A stretch of DNA of 64,000 bases from Haloarcula taiwanensis (GTDB lineage: Archaea; Halobacteriota; Halobacteria; Halobacteriales; Haloarculaceae). Each line of letters begins with the position of its first letter. Within the stretch, counting starts at the first letter, position 1. Positions 45,069-53,096 of this stretch are shown here, in pieces. Below the pieces are notes generated by a model. It saw only the letters and a list, made by a program, of their open reading frames with translations, was not told the origin of the DNA and ran no database searches. The stretch spans positions 62,001-126,000 of the forward strand of contig CP019156.1 in assembly GCA_002844335.1 (NCBI GenBank), given 5' to 3'. Both the position numbers and the translations under genes were made by a program.

Positions 45069-45932
45069 GGGCAGGTGGTTCCGCAGCGAGAACTCAGTAC
45101 GCTCGGCTAGGAGTCCGTAGGCAATCCCAGCCAGCGGCGCAACCACGGGAATCCACGCCAGTACTGAGATGAACGGCTCCACCGAGGAGGCCTGCCAGAT
45201 TCCAGCGTACATCAAAATCATGTAAACGGATGCAGCAGCTGTCGACAGTCGCCATCGGACTCCCGCCACGAGCCCGGCCAGTGGGAGGCCATAGAACGCT
45301 ACATCACCCGCAAGCGAGGGCAAGGGAATGGCGACAGCAATCGCACAGAGATATGTCAGGAACATCGCTGTGCCTCCTATGGACGCGACGAATAGCCGTC
45401 GCCATCCAGCACGCTCGTCGGTGTCGTCCTGGACGGACTGCTCGTCGCTTTCCTCGGTCGTCGTGGTGACTGCAAGAGGGCTCCTCGACTGTGTCTCGAC
45501 GTGGCTGGCTTCCAGCCGGGAGACACCACGAGACTGCCCGTTGCCCTCCGTTTCGCCCTCGACTTCCTCGGTGATCGGGACCTCGCTCTGCAATGCAAGC
45601 ACTCTGTGGGAGTCCGTTTCGGGACTGCTTGCTGGCTCTTGTTTCGCTGACTCTGGCAGGTTCAGGCGTCCCGTCTGCGTGATGTCTTCTTCGCAGGCCG
45701 AACACACTGTCAGGAGATTCGTGGTTTTATTTGTCCCGCCGTTCTCGGCGGGGATTCGTCGCACGACTTCCAAATCCTCCGCAGGGAACCGCGTCCCGCA
45801 GTTGGTGCAAGTGTTGTTGTCCAACTGCTTCCGGAAGACGATCCGGTACGCCCAGTCTGGTGGGTAGTCGCCCCGGTAGCTGTCAGGGTCGTCGTACTGC
45901 GATTCGATACCTTCCTTCATTCTGCTCGACAC
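45033..45932 (-). CDS. HNH-like zinc domain fused to a membrane domain
   Basis: A 299-residue protein. Residues 35-85 form an HNH-type zinc module with CTNCGTRF and VCSACEE and the family-like centre RRIPAENGGTNKTTNLLTVC. The first catalytic His expected before the Pro-Gly-rich loop is replaced (VVRRIP), so it may bind rather than cut. A polar linker of 90 residues leads to four hydrophobic segments (FVASIGGTAMFLTYLCAIAV onward). It is the only minus-strand gene in this part of the array and lacks the leader. A membrane-tethered nucleic-acid-binding protein is an unusual combination. Confidence 0.6.
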   Translation of the reverse strand: MSSRMKEGIESQYDDPDSYRGDYPPDWAYRIVFRKQLDNNTCTNCGTRFPAEDLEVVRRIPAENGGTNKTTNLLTVCSACEEDITQTGRLNLPESAKQEPASSPETDSHRVLALQSEVPITEEVEGETEGNGQSRGVSRLEASHVETQSRSPLAVTTTTEESDEQSVQDDTDERAGWRRLFVASIGGTAMFLTYLCAIAVAIPLPSLAGDVAFYGLPLAGLVAGVRWRLSTAAASVYMILMYAGIWQASSVEPFISVLAWIPVVAPLAGIAYGLLAERTEFSLRNHLPSDPRLVVQRFR

Positions 45933-45965
45933 TTCTTCCCGTCTCCGTATTTAAGCCGCCGGGTC

Positions 45966-46020
45966 GTTTTGTGCCGCGCCTGCCAGCTGGGCACGCCGGT
46001 CGGTGCGCTCGGTGTTATTC
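45966..46020 (+). promoter_or_regulatory. Plasmid leader element, divergent copy
   Basis: Box GTTTTGTG, then GTGCC/GGCAC as a long-loop hairpin and a CGCCG/CGGTG repeat downstream. The ATG at 46021 is at class 2 distance. The structure is less regular than other copies. Confidence 0.4.
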
Positions 46021-46962
46021 ATGTCTTCTGAGGCGCGACACTCTTGGTCAGCGGCGGCTGTCGGCGATGCACAGCAGGCTGAGTACATCGGGTTCCTTCA
46101 CCGAGAACCGTTCGTAATCGATGCTTACCGGCTTGGATTCGCCGTCGGCGTTCGCGAGGACTACTCGTATCAATCCAAACTGCGGAACGTCGACGTCCCG
46201 ATTGAGATTCTAGACAACGACTTTCGGAATCCAGATTTGGACCGGTACATTGAGCGCTTCGAGCAGTACGAGCCATCGGTCGGGATGCTTGGCGACGCAT
46301 ACGACCGACAGGAGGCGCGTCGGTACAACCAAGCCGCACGGGAGCTGAAACGGAAGTTTCCGGGCATGGAGGCTATCATCGTCCCGAAGTGCCGCGACGC
46401 GATCGACGTGATCGACGACGACATCATCTTGGGCTATCCGATGGGCTACTCCGACCAGACCGCCGACGAGTACACGAATATTGTGGACTGGCGGGGACGG
46501 CGAGTGCATCTGCTGGGGGCAAGTCCGACGAAGCAGTATCCGGTGATCGAGGAGCTAACACAGCCGCGTGTGACCGGTGAAGAACCAGCCGATATCGTTG
46601 GTGTCGACTGGAACGGGGTTCATCTGGCGGCGCTTCACGGCGAGTATTTCTCACCACACGGCTACGGGAGTGCGGACCACCTCTCGATCCGGGAGACGGT
46701 TCGAGAGAGCTTGCGACACATCCGGTCATACTGGAAATCGCGGGGGGTGTGGCCCACCGTGGAGAAAGACCGGTCCCCGCTAACAGCGGAACCGATGGAC
46801 CCTGTCTGGGCTGCTGACGGGTCGAGAGCGACTGTGAGTGGCCTTGAGGATGCGATTGTCGTCGAGTACGAGAACGGACAGACGCTCGCGTACCGGAGCC
46901 AACACGAGCGAGACAGAGTGGAATACCGGGCAGGACTCACTCCCAGTGAGGTCTACGGCTAG
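46021..46962 (+). CDS. TGT-like (DUF6610-type) protein, possible DNA base exchange
   Basis: A 313-residue protein. Segments SVGMLGDAYDRQEARRYNQA, AIIVPKCRDAIDVIDDDI, ILGYPMGYSDQTADEY and RRVHLLGASPTKQYPVIEEL resemble the TIM-barrel of the tRNA-guanine transglycosylase superfamily, as in DpdA-type enzymes that put 7-deazaguanines into DNA. The C-terminal VGVDWNGVHLAAL to HIRSYWKSRG is family-like. My recollection is that related haloarchaeal proteins are named DUF6610. The next gene is a DUF6884-like protein, which supports a base-modification pathway. Catalytic Asp residues cannot be assigned with certainty by eye. Confidence 0.5.
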   Translation: MSSEARHSWSAAAVGDAQQAEYIGFLHREPFVIDAYRLGFAVGVREDYSYQSKLRNVDVPIEILDNDFRNPDLDRYIERFEQYEPSVGMLGDAYDRQEARRYNQAARELKRKFPGMEAIIVPKCRDAIDVIDDDIILGYPMGYSDQTADEYTNIVDWRGRRVHLLGASPTKQYPVIEELTQPRVTGEEPADIVGVDWNGVHLAALHGEYFSPHGYGSADHLSIRETVRESLRHIRSYWKSRGVWPTVEKDRSPLTAEPMDPVWAADGSRATVSGLEDAIVVEYENGQTLAYRSQHERDRVEYRAGLTPSEVYG

Positions 46963-46986
46963 AGCCGAACGTGTCGTCACAGAGAG

Positions 46987-47021
46987 TTTTGTGACTCCCT
47001 TTCTGGGTGAGGGAGATACAG
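46987..47021 (+). promoter_or_regulatory. Plasmid leader element (class 1)
   Basis: Box GTTTTGTG; CTCCCT-TTCTGGGTG-AGGGAG, a perfect 6-bp stem; six bases to the ATG. Confidence 0.6.
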
Positions 47022-47855
47022 ATGACGACCACACAGACTGAGCGGACTCGTGGCCGCTTCGTACTGATTGGATGCGGCGATGCGAAAACCGACCAGCCAG
47101 TTGCAGTTCGCGACCTCTACACTTCGTCGTACTTCGCGGTCAAGCGATCATATGCTGAGGCGGCTGTCCAGTGGGCTCGAACCGCTGACCGACGAGCGAA
47201 CACCTGGGCGGTTCTCTCTGCAGAACACGGGATCTTGATGCCCCGGCAGACGGTCGCTCCGTACGATACGCCCATTGAGGACCTGCGCGGCGAACCCATC
47301 GAGGGAGAAGCCAATTATCGGCTGCCGTCAGGGGAACAGGTCGAAACCCGCCTTGACCGCTGGGCGCTCCGTGTCCACTCGTCTCTCGGTGATTGGCTCC
47401 GGCGGCCTTATGCTGCCGATCAGCAGGAGTCCCCCTGCCGGGAGTTGGTCGTTCTGGCCGGCAGCGACTACGTCGACGCGCTGCGTGAGCGCGACATCTT
47501 CGACGGCCGACCAACTGCGATTCGGACTGGGCGAGAGACCTACACTGCTCTTCCCCCGAAAGCGACAGTTCGCTTCCCCTTCCAGGAGCGGGACTTCGAC
47601 GGGATGTTCGACCAGATGGGCTGGCTTTCAGACCGGGCCGAAGAACTCTCGTCAGCAGCGGCTCCAGCCCGACGATCAGAACTCTCGGCCTTTGACGGGG
47701 GCCTCGAGCGCGACTCTGCTACGTGGCAAACAGGCCACAGTGGCGTCGACGTCGAGGGGACTGAGCAGGTTGGGCTGGATGCATTCGAGAACGTCCCCGA
47801 ACGGTTCCTTGCCACGAGACAAACGAGTCTTGCGACCGACGGCGGGGTTGAGTAG
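47022..47855 (+). CDS. DUF6884-like protein, partner of the TGT-like gene
   Basis: A 277-residue protein from ATG 47022. The core FVLIGCGDAKTDQPVAVRDL, YTSSYFAVKRSYAE, WAVLSAEHGILMP and a downstream APYD are the hallmarks of DUF6884-like proteins, which I recall near queuosine/archaeosine-type and DNA-modification genes. The Cys in IGCGDAK and the SAEHG His are candidate functional residues. The C-terminal third is polar and less conserved-looking. It follows the TGT-like gene by 59 bases but has its own leader. Confidence 0.58.
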   Translation: MTTTQTERTRGRFVLIGCGDAKTDQPVAVRDLYTSSYFAVKRSYAEAAVQWARTADRRANTWAVLSAEHGILMPRQTVAPYDTPIEDLRGEPIEGEANYRLPSGEQVETRLDRWALRVHSSLGDWLRRPYAADQQESPCRELVVLAGSDYVDALRERDIFDGRPTAIRTGRETYTALPPKATVRFPFQERDFDGMFDQMGWLSDRAEELSSAAAPARRSELSAFDGGLERDSATWQTGHSGVDVEGTEQVGLDAFENVPERFLATRQTSLATDGGVE

Positions 47856-47880
47856 CACGCAAACACACGATATCGACCTT

Positions 47881-47913
47881 GTTAACCAACACTCATCGCT
47901 TTTGTTGGTTAAC
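47881..47913. repeat. TAACCAACA inverted repeat, copy C
   Basis: GTTAACCAACA and TGTTGGTTAAC, 11-bp perfect arms around 11 bases. It lies between a stop codon and the next leader, as do copies A and B. Confidence 0.65.
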
Positions 47914-47928
47914 ACGCTGAGCCTGACG

Positions 47929-47956
47929 ATTTTCTGTTCCTCTGGCGGGTGCGAGG
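47929..47956 (+). promoter_or_regulatory. Plasmid leader element (class 1)
   Basis: Box ATTTTCTG; CCTC/GAGG stem around TGGCGGGTGC (the fifth pair is lost: T versus C). The ATG is directly after the stem. Confidence 0.6.
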
Positions 47957-48421
47957 ATGACAGAACCAACCTCCAAAGCCCGTGATGGATCAGCCACGAA
48001 CAGCAGCGAATTGCCCGTCGACGAGCAACCAATTCCAGTCGCCAAGCCACCATCGCCATTTGTCTGGCAAGATGAAGTGGTCCCCGCGCTCGATGGGTCT
48101 CTCACTGTGTGTCCAGAGTCTGCCCGGTATCCGATAGCTGCAAAGGTCGTCGACGGTGCGGAGTATCTTGTCGCAACAGCCCGAGAAACGTTCACTCCCC
48201 CAGCTGACTATCAGTTCCAGTCGTGGGACGTACTCCAGTCTGGTCGTCTTGCCCTCCGGTCAGGCGACCCACAGTTCCCACCAGCCGACGTGAGCCGTGC
48301 AATCGCAACGCTTGCGAAGCATCCTGCGTACCAGCCTGAGCGGTTCACGATCTTCTACCGAGGGTGCGAACCAGTGTATATCGAAGGTCCAGACGCCGGC
48401 ATTGTGATCACCCCCTGGTAA
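47957..48421 (+). CDS. Hypothetical protein related to the 37169 product
   Basis: A 154-residue protein. After a Pro-rich disordered start it has a beta-rich domain (VVPALDGSLTVCPESARYPI) ending in YQPERFTIFYRGCEPVYIEG, which matches a segment of the 37169 product. It is much shorter than that protein, so this may be the minimal domain. It lies between two modification-type genes. No function assigned. Confidence 0.5.
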   Translation: MTEPTSKARDGSATNSSELPVDEQPIPVAKPPSPFVWQDEVVPALDGSLTVCPESARYPIAAKVVDGAEYLVATARETFTPPADYQFQSWDVLQSGRLALRSGDPQFPPADVSRAIATLAKHPAYQPERFTIFYRGCEPVYIEGPDAGIVITPW

Positions 48422-48431
48422 CTCGATAGCA

Positions 48432-48459
48432 GTTTTGTGGTCCTCTGGCGGGTGAGAGG
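48432..48459 (+). promoter_or_regulatory. Plasmid leader element (class 1)
   Basis: Box GTTTTGTG; CCTCT-GGCGGGTG-AGAGG; the ATG is directly after. Stem and loop are identical to the 37141 copy. Confidence 0.65.
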
Positions 48460-49227
48460 ATGTCCACACACTCAGTGTCGACGCAAGCACAGTCGTTCCA
48501 GCATCGCCCGCCAGCAGACACAGGGGAGTGTTCCTGTCCGATTCACGCCAACGGTGACCCGTTCACGGCACCCCTCGGGATTCGATTTGCCGATCATGTC
48601 GCCGTCGAGCCAATCGACAGAGAGACCGCAGCCGCTGTCTACGAGGCGCATCACTCATACATGGAGTCGCTGCCGTCGGTCAATCTCGCTCATCACGGGC
48701 TGTACTTTCAGGACTCGCTAGTCGGGGCCATCACGTACCGCTACCCGCTCATCTCAAAGAAGCGAATCCGGTACGGCGTCGACGGCCAGCTCTGTCCCGA
48801 GCCCGTCGAGATCGACAGTCTTCCAGCGGAGATTCGGGCGACTGCCCGGCAGGTGCTTCCGTTGACGGACACACCAGTCGTTGACAGCGAAGTGGTATCC
48901 GGCGATTCGCTCGTCGAGGCCGCGCGGATTTGCATGGGCGTTCGAATGCCAAACCTCGCGTCGGCAGCGCTAGCCCGCTCACAAGAGCACTTCTTGCAGG
49001 CTGACGACCGTGACACTCGCTTCTTGTTGACGTGGGTGCGCTCGGACTACGACGGCGCGATGGTTCGGGCGCTGCAAGACAAGGGCTGGACCTGTACGGG
49101 CTACCGAGAACCGGGACAGGCAAGCAACCGCGAGGACAAGCCGATTCGTGAGCGCTACAAGTGGCGCTTTCTCTGTCCTGTCGAAACTGCTCGCGAGCAG
49201 TCAACACTTGCACGGTGGTCTCAGTGA
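48460..49227 (+). CDS. Mom-like/GNAT acyltransferase, possible adenine hypermodification
   Basis: A 255-residue protein. AAAVYEAHHSYMESLPSVNL, LYFQDSLVGAITYRYPL and, later, ARICMGVRMPNLASAALARS, FLLTWVRSDYDGAMVRALQD, KGWTCTGYREPGQ fit a GNAT-fold family that I recall annotated as Mom-like, after the phage Mu protein that modifies adenine to resist restriction. A Cys-containing CSCPIHANG segment opens the protein. It overlaps the following zinc-finger gene by GTGA, so they are made together. The specific substrate is inference. Confidence 0.55.
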   Translation: MSTHSVSTQAQSFQHRPPADTGECSCPIHANGDPFTAPLGIRFADHVAVEPIDRETAAAVYEAHHSYMESLPSVNLAHHGLYFQDSLVGAITYRYPLISKKRIRYGVDGQLCPEPVEIDSLPAEIRATARQVLPLTDTPVVDSEVVSGDSLVEAARICMGVRMPNLASAALARSQEHFLQADDRDTRFLLTWVRSDYDGAMVRALQDKGWTCTGYREPGQASNREDKPIRERYKWRFLCPVETAREQSTLARWSQ

Positions 49228-49751
49228 CCGACGTCCAGCCCGAGGCAACGGCTGAGTGCTGTCGGTTCTGTGGAGACAAGGCTGATATCTCCGGCGAAGC
49301 GTACACCTATGTCCGGTGGCCCGACGAGGTCGACCGAGAAGACGGCGTGTTCCGGTTCACCATTTGTCGGGAGTGTGCGCTTCAGGGCCGCGACAACGTC
49401 GAGCAGGCCGCTTCGCTCTTCCACGAGGCAGATCGAGACCATCTGCTTACCTGCGATGTCTGCGGGGCTGTTGGCTGCCGGTCTGCCAGTTCTCGTCGTC
49501 CAGCAGCGGAGACGTATCGACTCGCGAGCGTTATCTCCTGGTCAGTGAGTATCAACGGCTTCGACGGGGCAACGCACTCTTGCAGTGAGTGCAGTCCTAT
49601 CCTGCCGGTCGACTGTGTGAAACGCCTTGACCGGAGATACGACGATGAAGTGCCGCGTCTCGTCGAGCCCCCGTTTGACTCAGTTGCGAAGACAGCAGGC
49701 GATGCTCCGGCAGACAGTACACAGGTCGAGATCGGCGGGTGGATTGGGTAG
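49224..49751 (+). CDS. Multi-zinc-finger protein coupled to the Mom-like gene
   Basis: A 175-residue protein. GTG 49224 is the start: it shares GTGA with the preceding stop, and the codons before it belong to another frame. Cys pairs CCRFCGD, CRECALQG, CDVCGAVGC and CSECSP could form two zinc sites. The C-terminal tail is polar. Likely a DNA- or protein-binding accessory to the acyltransferase; family not recognised. Confidence 0.55.
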   Translation: MTDVQPEATAECCRFCGDKADISGEAYTYVRWPDEVDREDGVFRFTICRECALQGRDNVEQAASLFHEADRDHLLTCDVCGAVGCRSASSRRPAAETYRLASVISWSVSINGFDGATHSCSECSPILPVDCVKRLDRRYDDEVPRLVEPPFDSVAKTAGDAPADSTQVEIGGWIG

Positions 49752-49883
49752 CTGACGACAGTCCCCCGAAATCGGTGAATCTGTTTATCTGCTAATGAGC
49801 AGTACAGGTGAACTACTATGCAATAGGTTTCCGATATTTTGGCAATACTTTAGTATGGTCCGAATTGATTCAGACTACAGATT

Positions 49884-50939
49884 ATGTCTTCACCCCTGCC
49901 GATCGTGTATCTATACACGTCTGAATCGGGGGGTATCAGCGGTTCAATAAGATTCCAGAAATTGGTTTTCCTTGGTCAGCAAGAATCAGGTCTCCCAGAG
50001 AAATATCAATTCGTTCCCTACAAATTTGGCCCATATTCATATCAGTTGGAGCGGGATATTGAAAATTGGATTAATAAGGGCCGTATCCGCAGAAGTAGAA
50101 CAATAAATAGGGTAGGAAATTACAGAATCGATTATTCACTTACGCCAGACGGAATCAAACTTGCAAAAGCCCTTCTAAACAAAGAGGGTTTTAATAGGGT
50201 ATTCGAAGAAGCAGATGAAATCACCTCGGAACACGGAGACAAATCACTTTCAGATCTAATTAGATACGTATATGGGAATTATCCAGAGTATACGGACGAA
50301 TCCACTCTGGATATAGAACGGATATTTGACGAATCCACCACTTCACAATTTGCTGAACCGAATGAATCCCAAGTAGGCCCCTTCGATCAGATTAAGAAGA
50401 TAAGTGAAGAGGAGGGCAAAGTAGCAGGAATTGAGAAGGATTTTACTAGACAGTCATTAGAGATTGGATCAAAATTTCGTGCGGTCCTTGAGAGAATTAG
50501 TGGTGAGTCTCTATCTATATACTGGAGGTCGTCAGCGCCTTCATTCGACTCATTCAAAGAGGTTGTGCAGAGCGATACAGCAGTTCCAGAAGATGCATTG
50601 AGTGAAATGCGAACCCGTGAATCGGATGAGTGGATTCGGGGAAAGTGTAGTGAATTACTGGAAATAGCCAACTCTGATACGTGCCTGTTCTTCAGAACGG
50701 AAGCCAATAATAGCCAATATACCGTCACTTGGGAGGCTGGTAGTGGGGACAGGGGTGATGAGATCACAATATATATGACTGAAAGTCAAGCTGATTATGG
50801 ACAGCTTCGGGCAGCCTTGGTTCAGTATGCTACCGCAACCGCATTAGATGTGGACATAGACCCGATAAGCAGAATAGACACTACCGATGATCTGATAAGC
50901 GAATCGTTCCGCCAAACCGCGAAGCTCGCAATAAGCTAA
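49884..50939 (+). CDS. SocA/DUF4065-like N-terminal domain protein
   Basis: A 351-residue protein in an AT-rich segment unlike its neighbours. The N-terminus (SIRFQKLVFLGQQESG, KYQFVPYKFGPYSYQLERDI) matches the pattern of YwgA/DUF4065-type (Panacea-like) domains found in toxin-antitoxin and defence genes. A charged central part and a C-terminal alpha/beta domain (YTVTWEAGSGDRGDEITIYM) follow, the latter unknown. It stands first of three genes with small spacing. No leader element precedes it. A defence role is plausible. Confidence 0.5.
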   Translation: MSSPLPIVYLYTSESGGISGSIRFQKLVFLGQQESGLPEKYQFVPYKFGPYSYQLERDIENWINKGRIRRSRTINRVGNYRIDYSLTPDGIKLAKALLNKEGFNRVFEEADEITSEHGDKSLSDLIRYVYGNYPEYTDESTLDIERIFDESTTSQFAEPNESQVGPFDQIKKISEEEGKVAGIEKDFTRQSLEIGSKFRAVLERISGESLSIYWRSSAPSFDSFKEVVQSDTAVPEDALSEMRTRESDEWIRGKCSELLEIANSDTCLFFRTEANNSQYTVTWEAGSGDRGDEITIYMTESQADYGQLRAALVQYATATALDVDIDPISRIDTTDDLISESFRQTAKLAIS

Positions 50940-50952
50940 ATTCATCAAAGTA

Positions 50953-51402
50953 ATGCAAATACAGGAATTAGAGGGGAACTCTTGTTACGAATGTGACAAG
51001 GGCAAATATGGTATGATCGAAGTGAGGACATGTATGGGCGAAACGGAGCAAGTTTGTTGTCTTTCGAAGGGAGAAACAGGCACTCAACGAACGGGGATAA
51101 TAAATTGGCGGAGCCATGTATCTACTGTCGAAGTGCGGATTCGTAGTCTGAATGAGAACATTACTCTAATATCTAAGAACGAGGGCGACGGCGAATCCTA
51201 CGAATATGTCGAAAAAGCACATGTTGCCCCGTCAAAGGGGAACAACATAACCGAGTATCAGTTTCAGGTTCCTGCTAAGAGAGAGGCAGGTGGCTCCTCA
51301 ACAATGGGGCTTATTCAGTTGTCGATGACCGTTGATACGGAACAGGCAGCTGAAGATAGTAGGAAGGGACCAACATTGCACTCTGAAATCAAATTTATAT
51401 GA
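50953..51402 (+). CDS. Hypothetical 149-residue protein
   Basis: Starts 13 bases after the previous stop. It has Cys residues early (CYECDKGK, CMGETEQVCC) and then a beta-rich domain (HVSTVEVRIRSLNENITLIS; TEYQFQVPAKREAGGSSTMG). Stop and start overlap ATGA with the next gene. AT-rich codon use links it to its two neighbours. Unknown. Confidence 0.5.
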   Translation: MQIQELEGNSCYECDKGKYGMIEVRTCMGETEQVCCLSKGETGTQRTGIINWRSHVSTVEVRIRSLNENITLISKNEGDGESYEYVEKAHVAPSKGNNITEYQFQVPAKREAGGSSTMGLIQLSMTVDTEQAAEDSRKGPTLHSEIKFI

Positions 51403-51896
51403 ATTTCCCAAGTCCCGGCCTAATTCTTGAAATAACACCATTCGTGTCTACTATTGTGGTTGAGATGGCTACCGCTGGTGGAGAAGGAAAGTTCGAAGGA
51501 GAATTCCAGAAACAACCAGAATTCGACGTGATTGGCGATTCACCTGCTAGTGCTGAGAATATCAAGTATACGGCGCTACTAAGCTATCATTATGAACAAT
51601 CGATGAGATACTTCGATATTGCTACAATCGCAGCGTTTGTTATCTTCCTTACCAAACTTTACACAGCAGAAGAAATAACTGGGTTGGTTGTCTCTGCAGG
51701 TGTCGTTTCGATCTGTTCTATCGTCGTTCTCCGCGTTTGGATGCGCAGATACTTCGAGTCAAAAACTCCGACAGAATACGCACGGAAGGACTTGTTATTC
51801 ACCTTCCAAGGACTTACCATTCGAAAGGGTGATTTAGCTATCATCACCGCAAATTTTGTTCCGGTTGTCTGTTTGGTTATTCTAGATAATCTTTAA
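51399..51896 (+). CDS. Hypothetical membrane protein
   Basis: A 165-residue protein with a soluble first half and three hydrophobic segments in the second half (FDIATIAAFVIFLTKL; GLVVSAGVVSICSIVVLRVW; LAIITANFVPVVCLVIL). Coupled to the preceding gene. A membrane effector beside a DUF4065-like sensor protein would fit a small defence or toxin unit, but this is inference. Confidence 0.5.
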   Translation: MNFPSPGLILEITPFVSTIVVEMATAGGEGKFEGEFQKQPEFDVIGDSPASAENIKYTALLSYHYEQSMRYFDIATIAAFVIFLTKLYTAEEITGLVVSAGVVSICSIVVLRVWMRRYFESKTPTEYARKDLLFTFQGLTIRKGDLAIITANFVPVVCLVILDNL

Positions 51897-52021
51897 TTCA
51901 AAATTAAACCAAGTGTCATCCGAAGGAATTGGACGCCAGCACTATGTATGCAGTCTTATTGAGCAGGTATTTCAGCCAGCACAGTAAATAAAAACTTCAC
52001 TCACAGCGGCAGCGAGCCCTC

Positions 52022-52049
52022 ATTTTGTGTGCCTCTGGCGGGTGAGAGG
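52022..52049 (+). promoter_or_regulatory. Plasmid leader element (class 1)
   Basis: Box ATTTTGTG; CCTCT-GGCGGGTG-AGAGG; ATG directly after. An AGTAAATAAAAAC run lies about 35 bases upstream as a possible TATA region. Confidence 0.65.
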
Positions 52050-52352
52050 ATGTCTCGAAATATGTCCTACCGTCGTTCGGAAGACCTGTCGCAGCGAACC
52101 GTCCCAAAGTTCGTCGAGTCCATCGCGACGACTGTTCGGGGGCAGCCCGACAGCGCTGATGTTGAAGCGGTTGTCCTCCGTATGGTGGCCCGGCGATCAG
52201 ACAGTATCGACCTCCCGGACGTACTCGAACTTCGCTCGCTCCTGGACGTCGACGGCGAGCAGGCAGATACGCTAGAGGAACAGGTCACAACCATCATCAG
52301 CGCCATCGAAGTCGACCTCGCCGGTTGGGACCGCCGGGAGGTCGCTGCATGA
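52050..52352 (+). CDS. Hypothetical 100-residue protein, first of a coupled set
   Basis: From ATG 52050 (MSRNMSYRRSEDL). Helical and acidic (SADVEAVVLRMVARRSDSID). Its first six codons are the same as those of the TFB gene at 55769, together with the leader. ATGA overlap with the next gene. Unknown. Confidence 0.5.
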   Translation: MSRNMSYRRSEDLSQRTVPKFVESIATTVRGQPDSADVEAVVLRMVARRSDSIDLPDVLELRSLLDVDGEQADTLEEQVTTIISAIEVDLAGWDRREVAA

Positions 52353-52663
52353 ACGTAGTAGGAACGGCCACGTTGGGCGATTTCGGCGCTGGTGGCCCAC
52401 GCTCGGATGTGCTGATTGACACGCAGAGCGCGGCACAGGAGGCCGCTGTGGGTGAGTGGGAATTTCTCGCCGCTGGCAACGACACGATCGGGTGGCACAT
52501 TCCCGACACCGGAGCGACAGTCCTGCTGAAACGAAGCGATGCTGGCTGGACGCTCGAACGGGCGACCAAACTGGTCGGGACGGGCCGGTCACTCGACGCC
52601 GGGCTGGAGCTTGCCAGCTCGTACATGGCGGATCGACCGGAGGGAGCGTCGGCATGGCGATGA
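52349..52663 (+). CDS. Hypothetical 104-residue protein
   Basis: Starts inside the previous stop (ATGA). A small alpha/beta-looking protein (VGEWEFLAAGNDTIGWHIPD; TVLLKRSDAGWTLERATKLV). Translationally coupled on both sides. Not recognised. Confidence 0.45.
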   Translation: MNVVGTATLGDFGAGGPRSDVLIDTQSAAQEAAVGEWEFLAAGNDTIGWHIPDTGATVLLKRSDAGWTLERATKLVGTGRSLDAGLELASSYMADRPEGASAWR

Positions 52664-52860
52664 TCGAGCGCGAGCAGTGGCGTCGCGAGGAACGCCAGCG
52701 AGTTACAGCAGCACTGGCACGCGCCCGGTTCTGGCAGTCAGTTGCGCCGCATAAAATCGGCTTCTGGGACGCCGTCGACGAGACGCTTCTGGCTCACTAC
52801 CCCGACTGTCGGTACAAACGCAGGACGACACTTGACGATTTTCGGGGAGGGGACACATGA
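52660..52860 (+). CDS. Hypothetical 66-residue protein
   Basis: ATG 52660 overlaps the previous stop by ATGA; ATG 52654 is possible. A basic helical start (MIEREQWRREERQRVTAALA) is followed by a compact C-terminus with HKIGFWDAVDETLLAHYPDC. Unknown. Confidence 0.45.
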   Translation: MIEREQWRREERQRVTAALARARFWQSVAPHKIGFWDAVDETLLAHYPDCRYKRRTTLDDFRGGDT

Positions 52861-53096
52861 GCGACTCTCGTGACCCAATTCTTGATATACTCCCTCCCGA
52901 GCGGCTGTTGGACGCCGACCACCTCCAGCCAATCGTCGCTGGGATCAACTGTATGCACTCAATCGAGACGATCCAGCAGTATCTCGCCTACGAAAACCAG
53001 CACCAGAACCGGACGCCAGTGCAGTCTCGCCTTCGAGAGCGGGCACGCGAGATCCGTCGCGATGAATCGGATACCGAGGAGCAAGCCATCGTGTGA
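52857..53096 (+). CDS. Hypothetical 79-residue protein
   Basis: Fourth gene of the ATGA-coupled chain. LDILPPERLLDADHLQPIVA and a terminal basic helix QSRLRERAREIRRDESD. Its last codons have a degenerate second copy at about 53655. Its stop overlaps the next leader's box, leaving no room for a separate promoter upstream. Unknown. Confidence 0.45.
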   Translation: MSDSRDPILDILPPERLLDADHLQPIVAGINCMHSIETIQQYLAYENQHQNRTPVQSRLRERAREIRRDESDTEEQAIV

